Assembly (NCBI RefSeq): GCF_027286325.1
Contig: NZ_CP114588.1
Span: 2,505,317-2,569,316 of the forward strand
Direction of reading: 5' to 3'
Length of the DNA stretch: 64,000 nt
DNA from: Salinivibrio kushneri
GTDB taxonomy: Bacteria; Pseudomonadota; Gammaproteobacteria; Enterobacterales; Vibrionaceae
Below, one piece after another: positions 10,064 to 19,684 of the stretch. A program made the position numbers and the translations under genes. The stretch's first letter is position 1. Every line of letters starts with the position of its first letter. The notes below the pieces were generated by a model. It made no database searches. It had not been told where the DNA came from and was given only the letters and a program-made list of their open reading frames with translations.

Positions 10064-10096
10064 GAAAAAAAAACCAGCCCGAAGGCTGGTTTTTTA
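10064..10096. terminator. Bidirectional terminator between DUF481 gene and rplI
   Basis: ACCAGCC and GGCTGGT form the stem around CGAA. A-runs precede it and T-runs follow it, so it works on both strands. It ends the DUF481 gene on plus and the rpsF-priB-rpsR-rplI operon on minus. Confidence 0.9.
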
Positions 10097-10114
10097 CAAC
10101 GTATTGATGCGCAA

Positions 10115-10564
10115 TTACGCAGCAACAACGTTAACTTTTACAGTTGCGAACACGTCATAGTGCAGCTGAACGCTGATTTCGTACTCGCCAGTGTGACGCA
10201 GTGCGCCCTCTGGAAGACGAACTTCGTTTTTCGCAATTTCAACGCCGGCTGCAGTCACAGCATCAGCGATGTCACGGGTACCGATAGAACCAAACAGTTT
10301 ACCTTCATCACCCGCTTTAGAAGCGATTTCAACCGCTTCTAGTGCTTCAACTTTCTCTGCACGCGCTTGAGCAGCGGCCAGTTGCTCAGCAACTTTTGCT
10401 TCTAGCTCAGCACGACGTGCTTCAAAATGTTCGATGTTGGCTTTGGTTGCCATAACTGCTTTACCCTGAGGGATAAGGAAGTTACGCGCATAACCAGATT
10501 TAACAGTTACCTGATCACCTAGGCCACCCAGGTTACCGATTTTATCAAGTAGAATAACTTGCAT
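10115..10564 (-). CDS. rplI: 50S ribosomal protein L9
   Basis: L9 binds 23S rRNA near the L1 stalk and helps keep reading frame. The 149-aa protein begins [13 protein letters not shown] with the conserved rRNA-binding N-domain ([16 protein letters not shown]). A long connecting helix rich in Ala and Glu follows, and then the C-domain ([10 protein letters not shown]). It is the last gene of the rpsF operon, 32 bases behind rpsR, and is followed by a strong terminator. Confidence 0.98.
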   Translation of the reverse strand: MQVILLDKIGNLGGLGDQVTVKSGYARNFLIPQGKAVMATKANIEHFEARRAELEAKVAEQLAAAQARAEKVEALEAVEIASKAGDEGKLFGSIGTRDIADAVTAAGVEIAKNEVRLPEGALRHTGEYEISVQLHYDVFATVKVNVVAA

Positions 10565-10596
10565 TCTTCAATCCTCTCTAACTTGGACAGTTCCGA

Positions 10597-11143
<547 letters not shown>

Positions 11144-11151
11144 CACAGCAA

Positions 11152-11580
11152 TTACTCAGCTGCGTTTTCGCCTTCAGCTTGCGCTTCAGCTTTTGCTTCT
11201 GGTTTCGCTTCTGCACGCTCTTCGCGCTCAGGGCGATCTTCACGCTTAGCAGTACGCTCTTCTTTAGCCTTCATCATCACAGATGGCTCAGTGATAGCGT
11301 CTTTGGTACGCATGATCATGTTACGGATCACCGCGTCGTTGAAGCGGAACATGCTTTCCAGCTCATCAATCACAGCCTGCTCAGCTTCCACGTTCATAAG
11401 AACGTAGTGTGCTTTGTGCAGCTTGTTGATTGGGTAAGCCAGTTGACGACGGCCCCAGTCTTCTAGACGGTGGATTTGACCGCCTGCATCTTTGATAGAC
11501 GCAGTGTAACGCTCGATCATGCCAGCAACTTGCTCGCTTTGATCAGGGTGCACCATGAATACGATTTCGTAATGACGCAT
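11152..11580 (-). CDS. rpsF: 30S ribosomal protein S6
   Basis: S6 sits on the small-subunit platform beside S18. The 142-aa protein opens with [18 protein letters not shown] and contains the [10 protein letters not shown] segment. The C-terminal tail is rich in Glu, Ala and Lys, and in E. coli the similar tail receives extra glutamates from RimK. It is the first gene of the operon; CTTACG-flanked AAGGAG lies before the ATG. A leader hairpin at 11606-11639 and a promoter at 11678-11706 lie upstream. Confidence 0.98.
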   Translation of the reverse strand: MRHYEIVFMVHPDQSEQVAGMIERYTASIKDAGGQIHRLEDWGRRQLAYPINKLHKAHYVLMNVEAEQAVIDELESMFRFNDAVIRNMIMRTKDAITEPSVMMKAKEERTAKREDRPEREERAEAKPEAKAEAQAEGENAAE

Positions 11581-11605
11581 TGAGTTGCTCCTTACGGATT
11601 AATCA

Positions 11606-11639
11606 GCTTCCACAATTGGCTCGGTCGTCCAGCGGAAGC
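11606..11639 (-). promoter_or_regulatory. Candidate S6:S18 leader RNA of the rpsF operon
   Basis: In the minus-strand leader GCTTCC and GGAAGC close a helix that holds an ACCGAGC segment. This resembles the CCG-bulge motif known to bind the S6-S18 complex and repress translation. It is 26 bases upstream of the rpsF start. The match is by eye; the covariance model was not run. Confidence 0.5.
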
Positions 11640-11677
11640 AAGGAACGAAAAGTAAAAGACCGAGAATCAGGCGCGAG

Positions 11678-11706
11678 ATAGTACAGAATTGCAGCGACAT
11701 AAGCAA
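11678..11706 (-). promoter_or_regulatory. Promoter of the rpsF operon
   Basis: TTGCTT and TACTAT stand 17 bases apart on the minus strand and are followed by the GC-rich discriminator CTCGCGCC, typical of ribosomal-protein and other stringently controlled promoters. The predicted leader is about 90 bases. Confidence 0.55.
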
Positions 11707-12179
11707 ACAGATTTTCTCTTAATTTGCCCGTCTTCCACCACCGTTTGTCGCTCTCGTCAACTAACGCTCTTTATTCTCATCACCCACAACTTCTCACCAC
11801 CTACAGCATGAAATCGGCACACTAGTTAATTCGCTCAAAACAACATACTGATAACATCTCTTCGTGACGTTGGCCGCAAAAACTTGACAGATCGCAAACA
11901 AATCAAGAAATCAAGCCTGCAAACTGTCAAGTTTGTTTAACTTTCAACCGACATCACGCTACCGATGTACTTATTTTTCAATGATAATTAATTTCTGAAC
12001 CCGCGCTCAAATTATTGCATTTCCGCCTCCATTTCTTGGCATCAATTGCCCAACATAACGGTTTTATTGCCTAGGCTTGACCTGAAAGTCAGTTTTTTAC
12101 TGCAAAAAGCGTAGGGAAAGGACTCATCAATCACTGACTGCATTGATGAAATTCGCTTCAAAAATTTTGGGAGCAAAAT
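11707..12179. other. Long regulatory gap upstream of the chitinase cluster
   Basis: About 470 bases without a gene, A/T-rich, between the rpsF promoter and the first chitinase. It holds the 11-bp inverted repeat at 11880-11934 with a tandem AATCAAG inside it. Nearer the gene there is a TTGACC at about 12077 without a good -10 partner. No tRNA, small ORF with a ribosome site, or terminator was recognised. Its length suggests complex control, plausibly chitin-responsive. Confidence 0.5.
11880..11934. repeat. Inverted repeat upstream of chitinase genes
   Basis: AAACTTGACAG (11880-11890) and CTGTCAAGTTT (11924-11934) are perfect 11-base arms around a 33-base spacer. The spacer carries two AATCAAG copies. 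The arms are far apart for a terminator and are not followed by a T-run, so paired binding sites for a regulator are more likely. The site is about 250-300 bases before the chitinase ATG. Confidence 0.55.
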
Positions 12180-15005
12180 ATGAAACTGATGACGCCATCA
12201 CGTGCCGTCGCGCTAGGTTTGGCGGGACTCGCGTTAAGTAGCCCCAGCGTGCATGCTGCGGTTGATTGCCAGCCATTGCCCGCTTGGCAGGACGGAAATA
12301 CCTATACCTCAGGGGATCAAGTCAAAGCGGACAATACCGCCTATGAAGCAAGGTGGTGGACGCAATCCGATCCTGCGACTCAGTCTGGCGAATGGAAAGC
12401 GTGGAAAATCCTCGGCCAGTGCGCGGGCAGCGTCAACCAAGCCCCTACCGCAACCTTAACCGTCTCCCCGTCTGGACCCGTTAAGGTTGGCGACACACTC
12501 ACCTTCACCCTCGCCGGAACCGACACGGATGGCACGGTGACCTCATTCGTACTCTCACAAGGCGACACTGTCTTATATGAAGGTGCAGAAGCGACCACCA
12601 TTGACTGGCAAGCCGAACAAACGGGGCGCTTTACGTTTAGTCTCACCGTGACCGACGACAAAGACGCGACCGATACCCAAACATTGCAGCAGGTGGTGGG
12701 GGATGATCAAACCGGCGGCGATGAGTATGCCTGTCGCCCTGCTGGTTTATACACCACCCCCGATGTCGACGTGCCGTATTGCTCGGTGTATGACGAGAAC
12801 GGCCTTGAAGACATGGGCACCGATCACCCTCGCCGTGTCATTGGCTATTTCACCAGCTGGCGAAACGGCGCCAACGGCCAGCCAGCTTACTTAGTCAACG
12901 ATATTCCTTGGGAAAAGATCACCCACATTAACTACGCCTTTGCCCACGTCAACGCGGACAACCAACTGTCTATTGGCGATCCCAACGCCCCCGATAACCC
13001 AGCGACCCAAATGACCTGGCCGGGCGTGGCCGGCGCAGAAATGGATCCAACCCTGCCGTACAAAGGCCACTTTAACTTGCTCAACAAGTATAAGAAGCAG
13101 CACCCCGACGTGAAAACGCTGATCTCCGTAGGTGGCTGGGCCGAAACCGGGGGTTACTTCGGTGAAAACGGCGAGCGCATCGACAGTGGCGGTTTCTACA
13201 CTATGACCACCAATGCCGATGGCAGCGTCAACCAAGCTGGCATTGAAGCTTTCACCGACAGTGCCGTCGCCTTCTTGCGCCAGTATGGCTTTGATGGTCT
13301 CGACATTGATTATGAATACCCATCGTCAATGAAAGACTCTGGCCACCCTGACGATTTCGGTTACTCCAACCCACGTCGAGCACACTTGAATAAATCCTAT
13401 CAAGTGCTGATGAAGTCGCTGCGTGAAGCGCTCGATAAAGCCAGTGCACAAGATGGCAAGCACTATATGCTGACCATTGCCGCACCGTCGTCGGGTTACT
13501 TATTGCGCGGGATGGAAACCTTCCAAACCACCCAATACTTAGATTACGTCAACATCATGAGCTATGACCTACATGGGGCATGGAACGATCATGTTGGCCA
13601 TCAAGCGCCGCTGTACGACACCGGCGAAGACTCGGAGCTTAAACAGTGGAATGTCTACCAAACCCCTGAGTTCGAGGGAATTGGTTATTTAAATACCGAC
13701 TGGGCAGCAACCTACTTTATGGGCGGTATGTCACCCGGGCGTATCAATATCGGTATCCCGTATTACACCCGCGGCTTTAAAGACGTACAAGGCGGCGATA
13801 AAGGTCTTTGGGGACGCGCGCCACTGCCAAACCAAAGTGAGTGCCCAGCTGGCACCGGTGTCGGTGAGAAAAACAAATGCGGCAACGGTGCAGTCGGGAT
13901 AGATAACCTTTGGCATGATGTGGACGAGCTCGGTAACGAAGTGCCTGCAGGGTCTAACCCATTGTGGCATGTGAAAAACCTGCTCGACGGCAAACTACCG
14001 GCCTATGCGGCGGAATACGGACTCGACCCTGAGCAAGACCCCACTGATCGCCTTACTGGTAGTTATCAGCGTTACTACGATGACATCGCCAAAGCGCCAT
14101 GGGTTTGGAACGAGGAGAAACGCGTATTCCTGTCGATGGAAGACGAAACCTCGATGGCCGAGAAAGTGGACTACGTCGTCAACAAAGGCCTAGGCGGGGT
14201 GATGTTCTGGGAGCTGGCGGGGGATTATCGCTATGATGATCAGCGTCAAGCCTATTTTATGGGTGACACCCTGACCTCGCTGGCGTACCAAACCTTTAAG
14301 CAATCCGGCAGCGACTACTCGCTACAACGTGGCGACGCCAACTTCCAAGTGCCAAGCGAGCAAGTGGATGTCACGTTTGACGCGCTGAACTTCCCAGTGG
14401 GCGATGACAACTATCCTATCCGCCCCACGTTCCGCTTTACCAACCACTCGGATCTGGACTTATCGGGCGCCACCATCAGCTTTGATGTGCCGGTTTCCAC
14501 CTCGGCCATTTTTAAATCTGACTGGAACGCCCAGAAAAAGCTGCGCATGGAAGTCGTGCGTGATAGCAGCAATGCCAGTGGTAACAACATCGGCGGGTTT
14601 GATGCCACGCATCATCGCTTTGCCATCACCTTGATCAACGAATGGGGTGGTATAGAGCAAAGCTTTAAGCCGGGTGAAACCTTGGACACACAGGTGATGT
14701 ACTACATGCCGATCACTAACCCGACCAATATCACCATCGAAAAAGATGGCCAGCGCTATGCGGTAAAGCAGGAGTATCCAAGCCTTCCGCCTGCGCTACC
14801 CGGTAGCACCGGTCAAAGTGGTGGCGACACTCAGTGTCCCGGCGTCGATGTCGCGAGCCTGAGTACCTACCCCAACTGGCCCAATGGTGGCAACCATGCC
14901 AGCGGTGGCGACCAACTTATCTACCAAGATGCAGTATGGGAAGCCAAATGGTGGACCCAAGCAGCACCCGGTGGTCAAGCTTGGCGCAAAGTCTGCAGCC
15001 TCTAA
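12180..15005 (+). CDS. Secreted multidomain GH18 chitinase
   Basis: This 941-aa enzyme should hydrolyse beta-1,4-linked N-acetylglucosamine in chitin outside the cell. A signal peptide spans residues 1-26. Then come a CBM5/12 chitin-binding module (about 33-77, with A-R-W-W-T-Q), a PKD/Ig-like domain (about 88-172) and the GH18 barrel (about 218-690). The catalytic motif is D-G-L-D-I-D-Y-E, with Glu379 as acid/base, and the S-V-G-G-W strand lies in front. A beta-rich domain of unclear type (about 715-870) is followed by a second CBM5/12 at 893-941 (A-K-W-W-T-Q). The LPMO gene follows after 52 bases on the same strand, suggesting one operon. It resembles large Vibrio chitinases, but I do not assign a symbol. 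Confidence 0.93.
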   Translation: MKLMTPSRAVALGLAGLALSSPSVHAAVDCQPLPAWQDGNTYTSGDQVKADNTAYEARWWTQSDPATQSGEWKAWKILGQCAGSVNQAPTATLTVSPSGPVKVGDTLTFTLAGTDTDGTVTSFVLSQGDTVLYEGAEATTIDWQAEQTGRFTFSLTVTDDKDATDTQTLQQVVGDDQTGGDEYACRPAGLYTTPDVDVPYCSVYDENGLEDMGTDHPRRVIGYFTSWRNGANGQPAYLVNDIPWEKITHINYAFAHVNADNQLSIGDPNAPDNPATQMTWPGVAGAEMDPTLPYKGHFNLLNKYKKQHPDVKTLISVGGWAETGGYFGENGERIDSGGFYTMTTNADGSVNQAGIEAFTDSAVAFLRQYGFDGLDIDYEYPSSMKDSGHPDDFGYSNPRRAHLNKSYQVLMKSLREALDKASAQDGKHYMLTIAAPSSGYLLRGMETFQTTQYLDYVNIMSYDLHGAWNDHVGHQAPLYDTGEDSELKQWNVYQTPEFEGIGYLNTDWAATYFMGGMSPGRINIGIPYYTRGFKDVQGGDKGLWGRAPLPNQSECPAGTGVGEKNKCGNGAVGIDNLWHDVDELGNEVPAGSNPLWHVKNLLDGKLPAYAAEYGLDPEQDPTDRLTGSYQRYYDDIAKAPWVWNEEKRVFLSMEDETSMAEKVDYVVNKGLGGVMFWELAGDYRYDDQRQAYFMGDTLTSLAYQTFKQSGSDYSLQRGDANFQVPSEQVDVTFDALNFPVGDDNYPIRPTFRFTNHSDLDLSGATISFDVPVSTSAIFKSDWNAQKKLRMEVVRDSSNASGNNIGGFDATHHRFAITLINEWGGIEQSFKPGETLDTQVMYYMPITNPTNITIEKDGQRYAVKQEYPSLPPALPGSTGQSGGDTQCPGVDVASLSTYPNWPNGGNHASGGDQLIYQDAVWEAKWWTQAAPGGQAWRKVCSL

Positions 15006-15057
15006 TCCATTTCTGATCTTGAATGCGGGGGCTGCGTGCCCCCGTTAAGGAGTCGTT

Positions 15058-16230
15058 ATGTTCAAGTCTTCGCTCACACAGTTTTCCTGCCGTAGCGCCG
15101 TGGCCCTTGCGCTGGTCGCAAGCAGTTCACAAGTGATGGCACATGGCTATTTAGAAAGCCCCAAAGCACGCCAAGCGATTTGCCATGAGCAAGGGGGCTA
15201 TTGGTGGCCTTCAGATGGATCACGTATCCCTAACGCTGCCTGTCGCGCTGCGTTCTTAGAGTCGGGGCACTACCCATTTGTGCAACACCACGAATCAGCG
15301 CAATTGGTGGCAGATTATCGCAATATGGATGCGGTGAAAGCGGCCGTTACCGATGGCAACTTATGCGGTGCCGGTGATCCCAATAAAGCGGGGATCAGTT
15401 TGCCCTCACCGGATTGGCAACGGACCGAAGTCACCCCAGATGGCAATGGGCAAATTGACGTGCGTTTTCGCGCCACCACACCGCACAACCCAAGCTTTTG
15501 GGAAATTTATCTGACCAAGCCAGACTACAACGGCGCGACCGATGCGCTGACGTGGGACGATCTCGAAAAGATCGACACCTTTGGCGACCTGCCCATTGTG
15601 GTTGGCGATAACGGCAACCGGTATTACGAGATGACCGTGACCCTGCCCGCCGATCGTCAAGGTGATGCCATTCTCTATAGCCGTTGGCAACGTATTGATC
15701 CGGCCGGAGAAGGCTTCTACAACTGTGCCGACATCACTATCACCCCTGGTCAGACCGCACCCGCCCAATGGCACGAGCTGGGCTACTTTGTCCCACATCC
15801 ACAAATGGCAGCATTGGGCGATCGCGTGCGGGCCCGCTTGCACAATCGCCAAGGCCAAGAAGTCGTGGATGTCACACTCACCCTGACGGACCAAAATGTG
15901 GCGAATTGGCCACACGCACTGGCCAGCCTTATCGAGCAACAGGCTAACGAGCCCTTACGTATCGGGGTGATGCGCCACGGTGAGATCCAGTTTAATGCCG
16001 ATGACGTGGTGCAAAACCAAGTCTTTAGCCATCACGATAGCTATAGCTTCAACCTGTCGGTGATCCCGGCTACCGACGAACCCACCAGTAACCTGCCCAC
16101 TTGGAATGCATCTGACGTCTATGTGGCCAAGGATCGCGTGCGCTATGGCGACAACATCTACCAAGCAAAATGGTGGACACGCAACGAGCAACCCGGCGCT
16201 GCCCTTGTTTGGCAACGCGTGACACAATAA
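15058..16230 (+). CDS. AA10 lytic polysaccharide monooxygenase, GbpA-like chitin-binding protein
   Basis: LPMOs of family AA10 cleave crystalline chitin oxidatively with one copper ion, opening it to chitinases. The signal peptide ends at A28, so His29 becomes the mature N-terminus (H-G-Y-L-E-S-P). With His143 (T-P-H-N-P-S-F-W-E-I-Y) it forms the copper histidine brace. The AA10 domain covers about 29-235. A GbpA-domain-2-like module (about 243-345) is next, and a CBM5/12 (about 348-390, A-K-W-W-T-R) ends the protein. V. cholerae GbpA is longer (485 aa) and has an additional bacterial-surface domain, which is missing here. The gene lies between two chitinases and is only 9 bases from the next one. 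Confidence 0.92.
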   Translation: MFKSSLTQFSCRSAVALALVASSSQVMAHGYLESPKARQAICHEQGGYWWPSDGSRIPNAACRAAFLESGHYPFVQHHESAQLVADYRNMDAVKAAVTDGNLCGAGDPNKAGISLPSPDWQRTEVTPDGNGQIDVRFRATTPHNPSFWEIYLTKPDYNGATDALTWDDLEKIDTFGDLPIVVGDNGNRYYEMTVTLPADRQGDAILYSRWQRIDPAGEGFYNCADITITPGQTAPAQWHELGYFVPHPQMAALGDRVRARLHNRQGQEVVDVTLTLTDQNVANWPHALASLIEQQANEPLRIGVMRHGEIQFNADDVVQNQVFSHHDSYSFNLSVIPATDEPTSNLPTWNASDVYVAKDRVRYGDNIYQAKWWTRNEQPGAALVWQRVTQ

Positions 16231-16239
16231 GGAGCAAAC

Positions 16240-18870
16240 ATGAAGCCAATGACCCTACTCTCTCTGGCGATTGCTGGGGCACTGGGTGCCAGCCACGCCG
16301 TGGCGGCCCCCTCAACCCCAAGTTTGGACTGGAAGCCACAAAACTATTCTTTTGTTGAAGTCGACGAATATGGCCGCGGATCGTACAAAGATCTGGTGCA
16401 ACGCGTGGATGAAGTCCAAATTGAGATTAAATGGAATGCGTGGTCCGGTGATGGCGGTGACAGCTACAAGGTGTACTTTGACGATCAAGTCGTCAATCAA
16501 GGCACCTTACCGGCAGGAACCAAATCCGGCATTGTCACTTTTCCCTATGACAAAGGCGGCCGCCACCAGCTTAAACTCGCCTTGTGTGAAGGCGGCGTGG
16601 ATGGCCAGTGTGCCACCAGTGCCGCCAAACCCATCGTGATCGCAGACACCGACGGTGTGCATCTTGACCCACTGCCGATGAATGTCGACCCCAATAACAA
16701 TGACTACCCCAAACAGCCTGATACCGTGGTGGGGGCATACTTTGTCGAATGGGGCATTTATGGCCGTAACTTCGATGTCAGTCAGGTGCCCGCGGGTAAT
16801 CTCACCCACATCTTATATGGCTTTGTCCCCATTTGTGGCCCCAATGAGTCATTGGGCGACATCGAAAATGGCAACAGCTTGCGCGCGCTTGAGCTCGCTT
16901 GCCAAGGCTCAAAAGACTATGAAGTGGTGATCCATGACCCTTGGGCAGCGATTCAGAAAAAACTGCCCGGCACACCAGCTAAAGATCCAATTGGTGGCAC
17001 TTACGCGCAAATGATGGCGCTCAAGCAGCGTTACCCGGATCTGAAAATTCTCCCATCCGTTGGCGGCTGGACCCTATCAGACCCCTTCTATGATTTCACC
17101 GACAAAGCCAACCGTGATGTCTTTGTTGCCTCGATGAAAGAGTTCCTACAAACCTGGAAGTTCTATGATGGGGTCGACATTGACTGGGAATACCCAGGCG
17201 GTGGCGGTGCCAACCCAGATTTAGGCAATCCAGATAAAGACAGTCAAGCCTACGCGGCCTTAATGCGTGAGCTGCGCGCGATGTTGGATGAGCTCGAAGC
17301 CGACACGGGCCGTGAGTACCAACTCACCTCGGCCGTCGGGGCCGGTTATGACAAAATCGCCAACGTCGATTACAGCGCCAGCGCACCGTACATGGATTAC
17401 ATCTTTGCCATGACCTACGACTTTTTCGGCGCGTGGAATAATGTCACCGGTCACCAAACCGCGATTTACTGCGGCAGCCATATGAGCGCCGATGAGTGTG
17501 ATGGTACTGGCGTCGATGACAACGGCGAGCCCCGTAAAGGCCCTGCCTACACCCTCGATAATGGCGTGCAATTACTGCTCGAAAGCGGCGTGCCACCGGA
17601 GAAAATGGTGATCGGTACCGCGATGTACGGCCGTGGCTGGGAAGGCGTTTTCCCTGCCAATGCGACCGATCCTAGCAACCCGATGACCGCCCCCGGTAAC
17701 GGCCCAATCAAAGGCAGCACCGCTGATGGTATTTGGGAAGCGGGCGTGATTGACTACAAAGGCGTCGTCAAATCAATGCTCGGCAGCGCGGGGAACGGTA
17801 TCAATGGCTTCCAACCCGGTTATGATGAGCAAGCTGAAGCGGCCTACGTTTGGAACCCAGACAACGGCAAGCTAGTCACTTACGACAACCAGCGCTCGGT
17901 CAAAGCTAAAGGCCAGTATGTACGCAACCACAACTTCGCCGGTTTGTTTGCTTGGGAAATCGATGCCGACAATGGCGATATCCTTAATGCGATGCACGAG
18001 GGCTTAGCACAGGATGGTCAACCACCCGTCAATAGTGCTCCTACCGTCACCCTTGCGCAGCAAAGCTATACGCTGGCACCCGGATCGTCGTTAACCATTG
18101 CTGCCAATGGGCGTGATCGGGATGGCGACGCCCTGACCTATCGCTGGCAAGGCGATACGGCGTTGACCCTGACTAATAGCGACACGGATTCGGTCACCGT
18201 GACCGCCCCCGATGTGAGCACCAGCACCGACTATTCCCTGTCGGTGACGGTATCGGATGGTCAAGCCAATGCCGAGGCCAACGCTACTATTAAGGTGGTG
18301 GTACCGGGTGAAAACCAAGCTCCTACCGTGGCACCTATCGCCCCTGTTAGCCTGAAAAGCGGTGAGCAAACCCGCGTGACGGTTGAGGCAAACGACCCAG
18401 ATGGCGATACACTCAGCTACACCTACCGTGCATCCGGCGATCTGGCCGTTGCTGGCACCGGTGATCAGGTGACACTGACCGCGCCCACCGTGACGGAGAA
18501 TCGCGACTATGTGGTCACGGTCGAGGTCAACGATGGCGACAAAACCACGCAAGCGCAATTCACGGTAACCGTGACACCGGCCAGCGGCTTGCCAACGTGG
18601 GATGAAAACACCGTGTATGTCGGCGGCGATCGCGTCCTGTATCAAGGGGTGGAGTATCGCGCCAAGTGGTGGACAAAAGGCCAGCGCCCAGATCAAGGCG
18701 GGCCATGGGAGCGCGTCGGGGATAGCCAAGCCAACCAAAGCAGTGAATGGCAAGCGACCGTTGCTTATTCCGGCGGCGATGAAGTTGAATATAACAACCA
18801 ACGCTACCAAGCCAAGTGGTGGACGCAAGGGGAAAAGCCGGGCAGCGCCACGGTCTGGCAACTACTGTAA
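16240..18870 (+). CDS. chiA: ChiA-type GH18 chitinase with two PKD domains and tandem CBM5/12
   Basis: This 876-aa enzyme resembles the ChiA family, which processes chitin chains to chitobiose. A signal peptide covers about residues 1-22. The ChiA-type N-terminal Ig-like domain (about 23-135) is followed by the GH18 barrel (about 160-595), with S-V-G-G-W and the catalytic D-G-V-D-I-D-W-E, Glu317 being the acid/base. M-T-Y-D-F marks the conserved Met-Tyr-Asp of the active site. Two PKD-like domains (about 600-690 and 694-782) and two CBM5/12 modules (about 786-826 and 835-876, each with A-K-W-W-T) complete it. Serratia ChiA lacks this C-terminal extension. It is the last gene of the cluster and ends in a strong terminator. 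Confidence 0.93.
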   Translation: MKPMTLLSLAIAGALGASHAVAAPSTPSLDWKPQNYSFVEVDEYGRGSYKDLVQRVDEVQIEIKWNAWSGDGGDSYKVYFDDQVVNQGTLPAGTKSGIVTFPYDKGGRHQLKLALCEGGVDGQCATSAAKPIVIADTDGVHLDPLPMNVDPNNNDYPKQPDTVVGAYFVEWGIYGRNFDVSQVPAGNLTHILYGFVPICGPNESLGDIENGNSLRALELACQGSKDYEVVIHDPWAAIQKKLPGTPAKDPIGGTYAQMMALKQRYPDLKILPSVGGWTLSDPFYDFTDKANRDVFVASMKEFLQTWKFYDGVDIDWEYPGGGGANPDLGNPDKDSQAYAALMRELRAMLDELEADTGREYQLTSAVGAGYDKIANVDYSASAPYMDYIFAMTYDFFGAWNNVTGHQTAIYCGSHMSADECDGTGVDDNGEPRKGPAYTLDNGVQLLLESGVPPEKMVIGTAMYGRGWEGVFPANATDPSNPMTAPGNGPIKGSTADGIWEAGVIDYKGVVKSMLGSAGNGINGFQPGYDEQAEAAYVWNPDNGKLVTYDNQRSVKAKGQYVRNHNFAGLFAWEIDADNGDILNAMHEGLAQDGQPPVNSAPTVTLAQQSYTLAPGSSLTIAANGRDRDGDALTYRWQGDTALTLTNSDTDSVTVTAPDVSTSTDYSLSVTVSDGQANAEANATIKVVVPGENQAPTVAPIAPVSLKSGEQTRVTVEANDPDGDTLSYTYRASGDLAVAGTGDQVTLTAPTVTENRDYVVTVEVNDGDKTTQAQFTVTVTPASGLPTWDENTVYVGGDRVLYQGVEYRAKWWTKGQRPDQGGPWERVGDSQANQSSEWQATVAYSGGDEVEYNNQRYQAKWWTQGEKPGSATVWQLL

Positions 18871-18893
18871 CGAGATGCTTTTCCTGCCAAACA

Positions 18894-18918
18894 AAAAACG
18901 CCCCAGCTGGGGCGTTTT
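18894..18918. terminator. Bidirectional terminator between chiA and rlmB
   Basis: A perfect palindrome, AAAAACGCCCC-AGCT-GGGGCGTTTTT, has A-run and T-run on either side. It ends the chitinase operon on plus and the rnr-rlmB transcript on minus. Confidence 0.9.
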
Positions 18919-18946
18919 TCTTAAACAGTGGACAGAGAGGCGGCAC

Positions 18947-19681
18947 TTAACGACGCTGACGCACCGCTTCATACAAACAGACGCCAGTTGCCACGGACAC
19001 GTTCAAGCTCGACACGCTGCCCGCCATTGGTACCCGGATCAGTTCATCACAGGTTTCACGGGTCAAACGGCGCATGCCATCTCCTTCTGCGCCCATCACT
19101 AAGGCTAGCGGCCCGACCAATTTGGTGTCGTAAACATCATGATCGGCTTCACCCGCCGTACCCACAAACCACACACCCTGCTCTTTGAGCGCACGCATGG
19201 TTCGCGCCAAGTTGGTGACACGCACTAAAGGCACGACTTCAGCCGCGCCACAGGCGACTTTTCGCGCCGTGGCATTGAGCTGAGCGGATTTGTCTTTCGG
19301 GACAATCACTGCACTGACTCCCGCCGCATCCGCGGTACGCAAGCACGCCCCTAAATTGTGGGGATCAGTCACCCCATCAAGCACCAGCAGCAAGGGGTTC
19401 TCGCTATTGGCGAGGATCGCCTCCAAGTCATTCTCGTTATACTGACGGCCCGCTTTGACACGTGCCACAATCCCTTGGTGCGACGCACCTTGGGTTTTGT
19501 CGTCTAACGCTTTGCGGCCGACTTGCTGAATACTGACGCCCAGCATCGCAATCTCATTTAGCACAGGTACCAGACGTTCATCCTGGCGCCCTTTTAACAC
19601 CATCACTTCGATAAAGCGGGAAGGGTCGGTCGCTAAAATCGCTTTAACGGCATGAATACCGTAAATTACTTCATTACTCAT
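18947..19681 (-). CDS. rlmB: 23S rRNA (guanosine-2'-O-)-methyltransferase RlmB
   Basis: RlmB (SpoU family) methylates the ribose of G2251 in the peptidyl-transferase P-loop of 23S rRNA. The 244-aa protein has the N-terminal substrate-binding domain (E-V-I-Y-G-I-H-A-V) and the knotted catalytic domain. SPOUT motifs are visible: [31 protein letters not shown] and the C-terminal [10 protein letters not shown]. It lies 3 bases behind rnr, so the two are co-transcribed, as in E. coli. Confidence 0.97.
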   Translation of the reverse strand: MSNEVIYGIHAVKAILATDPSRFIEVMVLKGRQDERLVPVLNEIAMLGVSIQQVGRKALDDKTQGASHQGIVARVKAGRQYNENDLEAILANSENPLLLVLDGVTDPHNLGACLRTADAAGVSAVIVPKDKSAQLNATARKVACGAAEVVPLVRVTNLARTMRALKEQGVWFVGTAGEADHDVYDTKLVGPLALVMGAEGDGMRRLTRETCDELIRVPMAGSVSSLNVSVATGVCLYEAVRQRR

Positions 19682-19684
19682 GAT

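Noticed and set aside
18091..18861. A 256-codon open frame antisense to the second chitinase
   Set aside because: It mirrors the GC-rich repeat-like PKD and CBM region of a clear coding gene, has no recognisable domain and no promoter.
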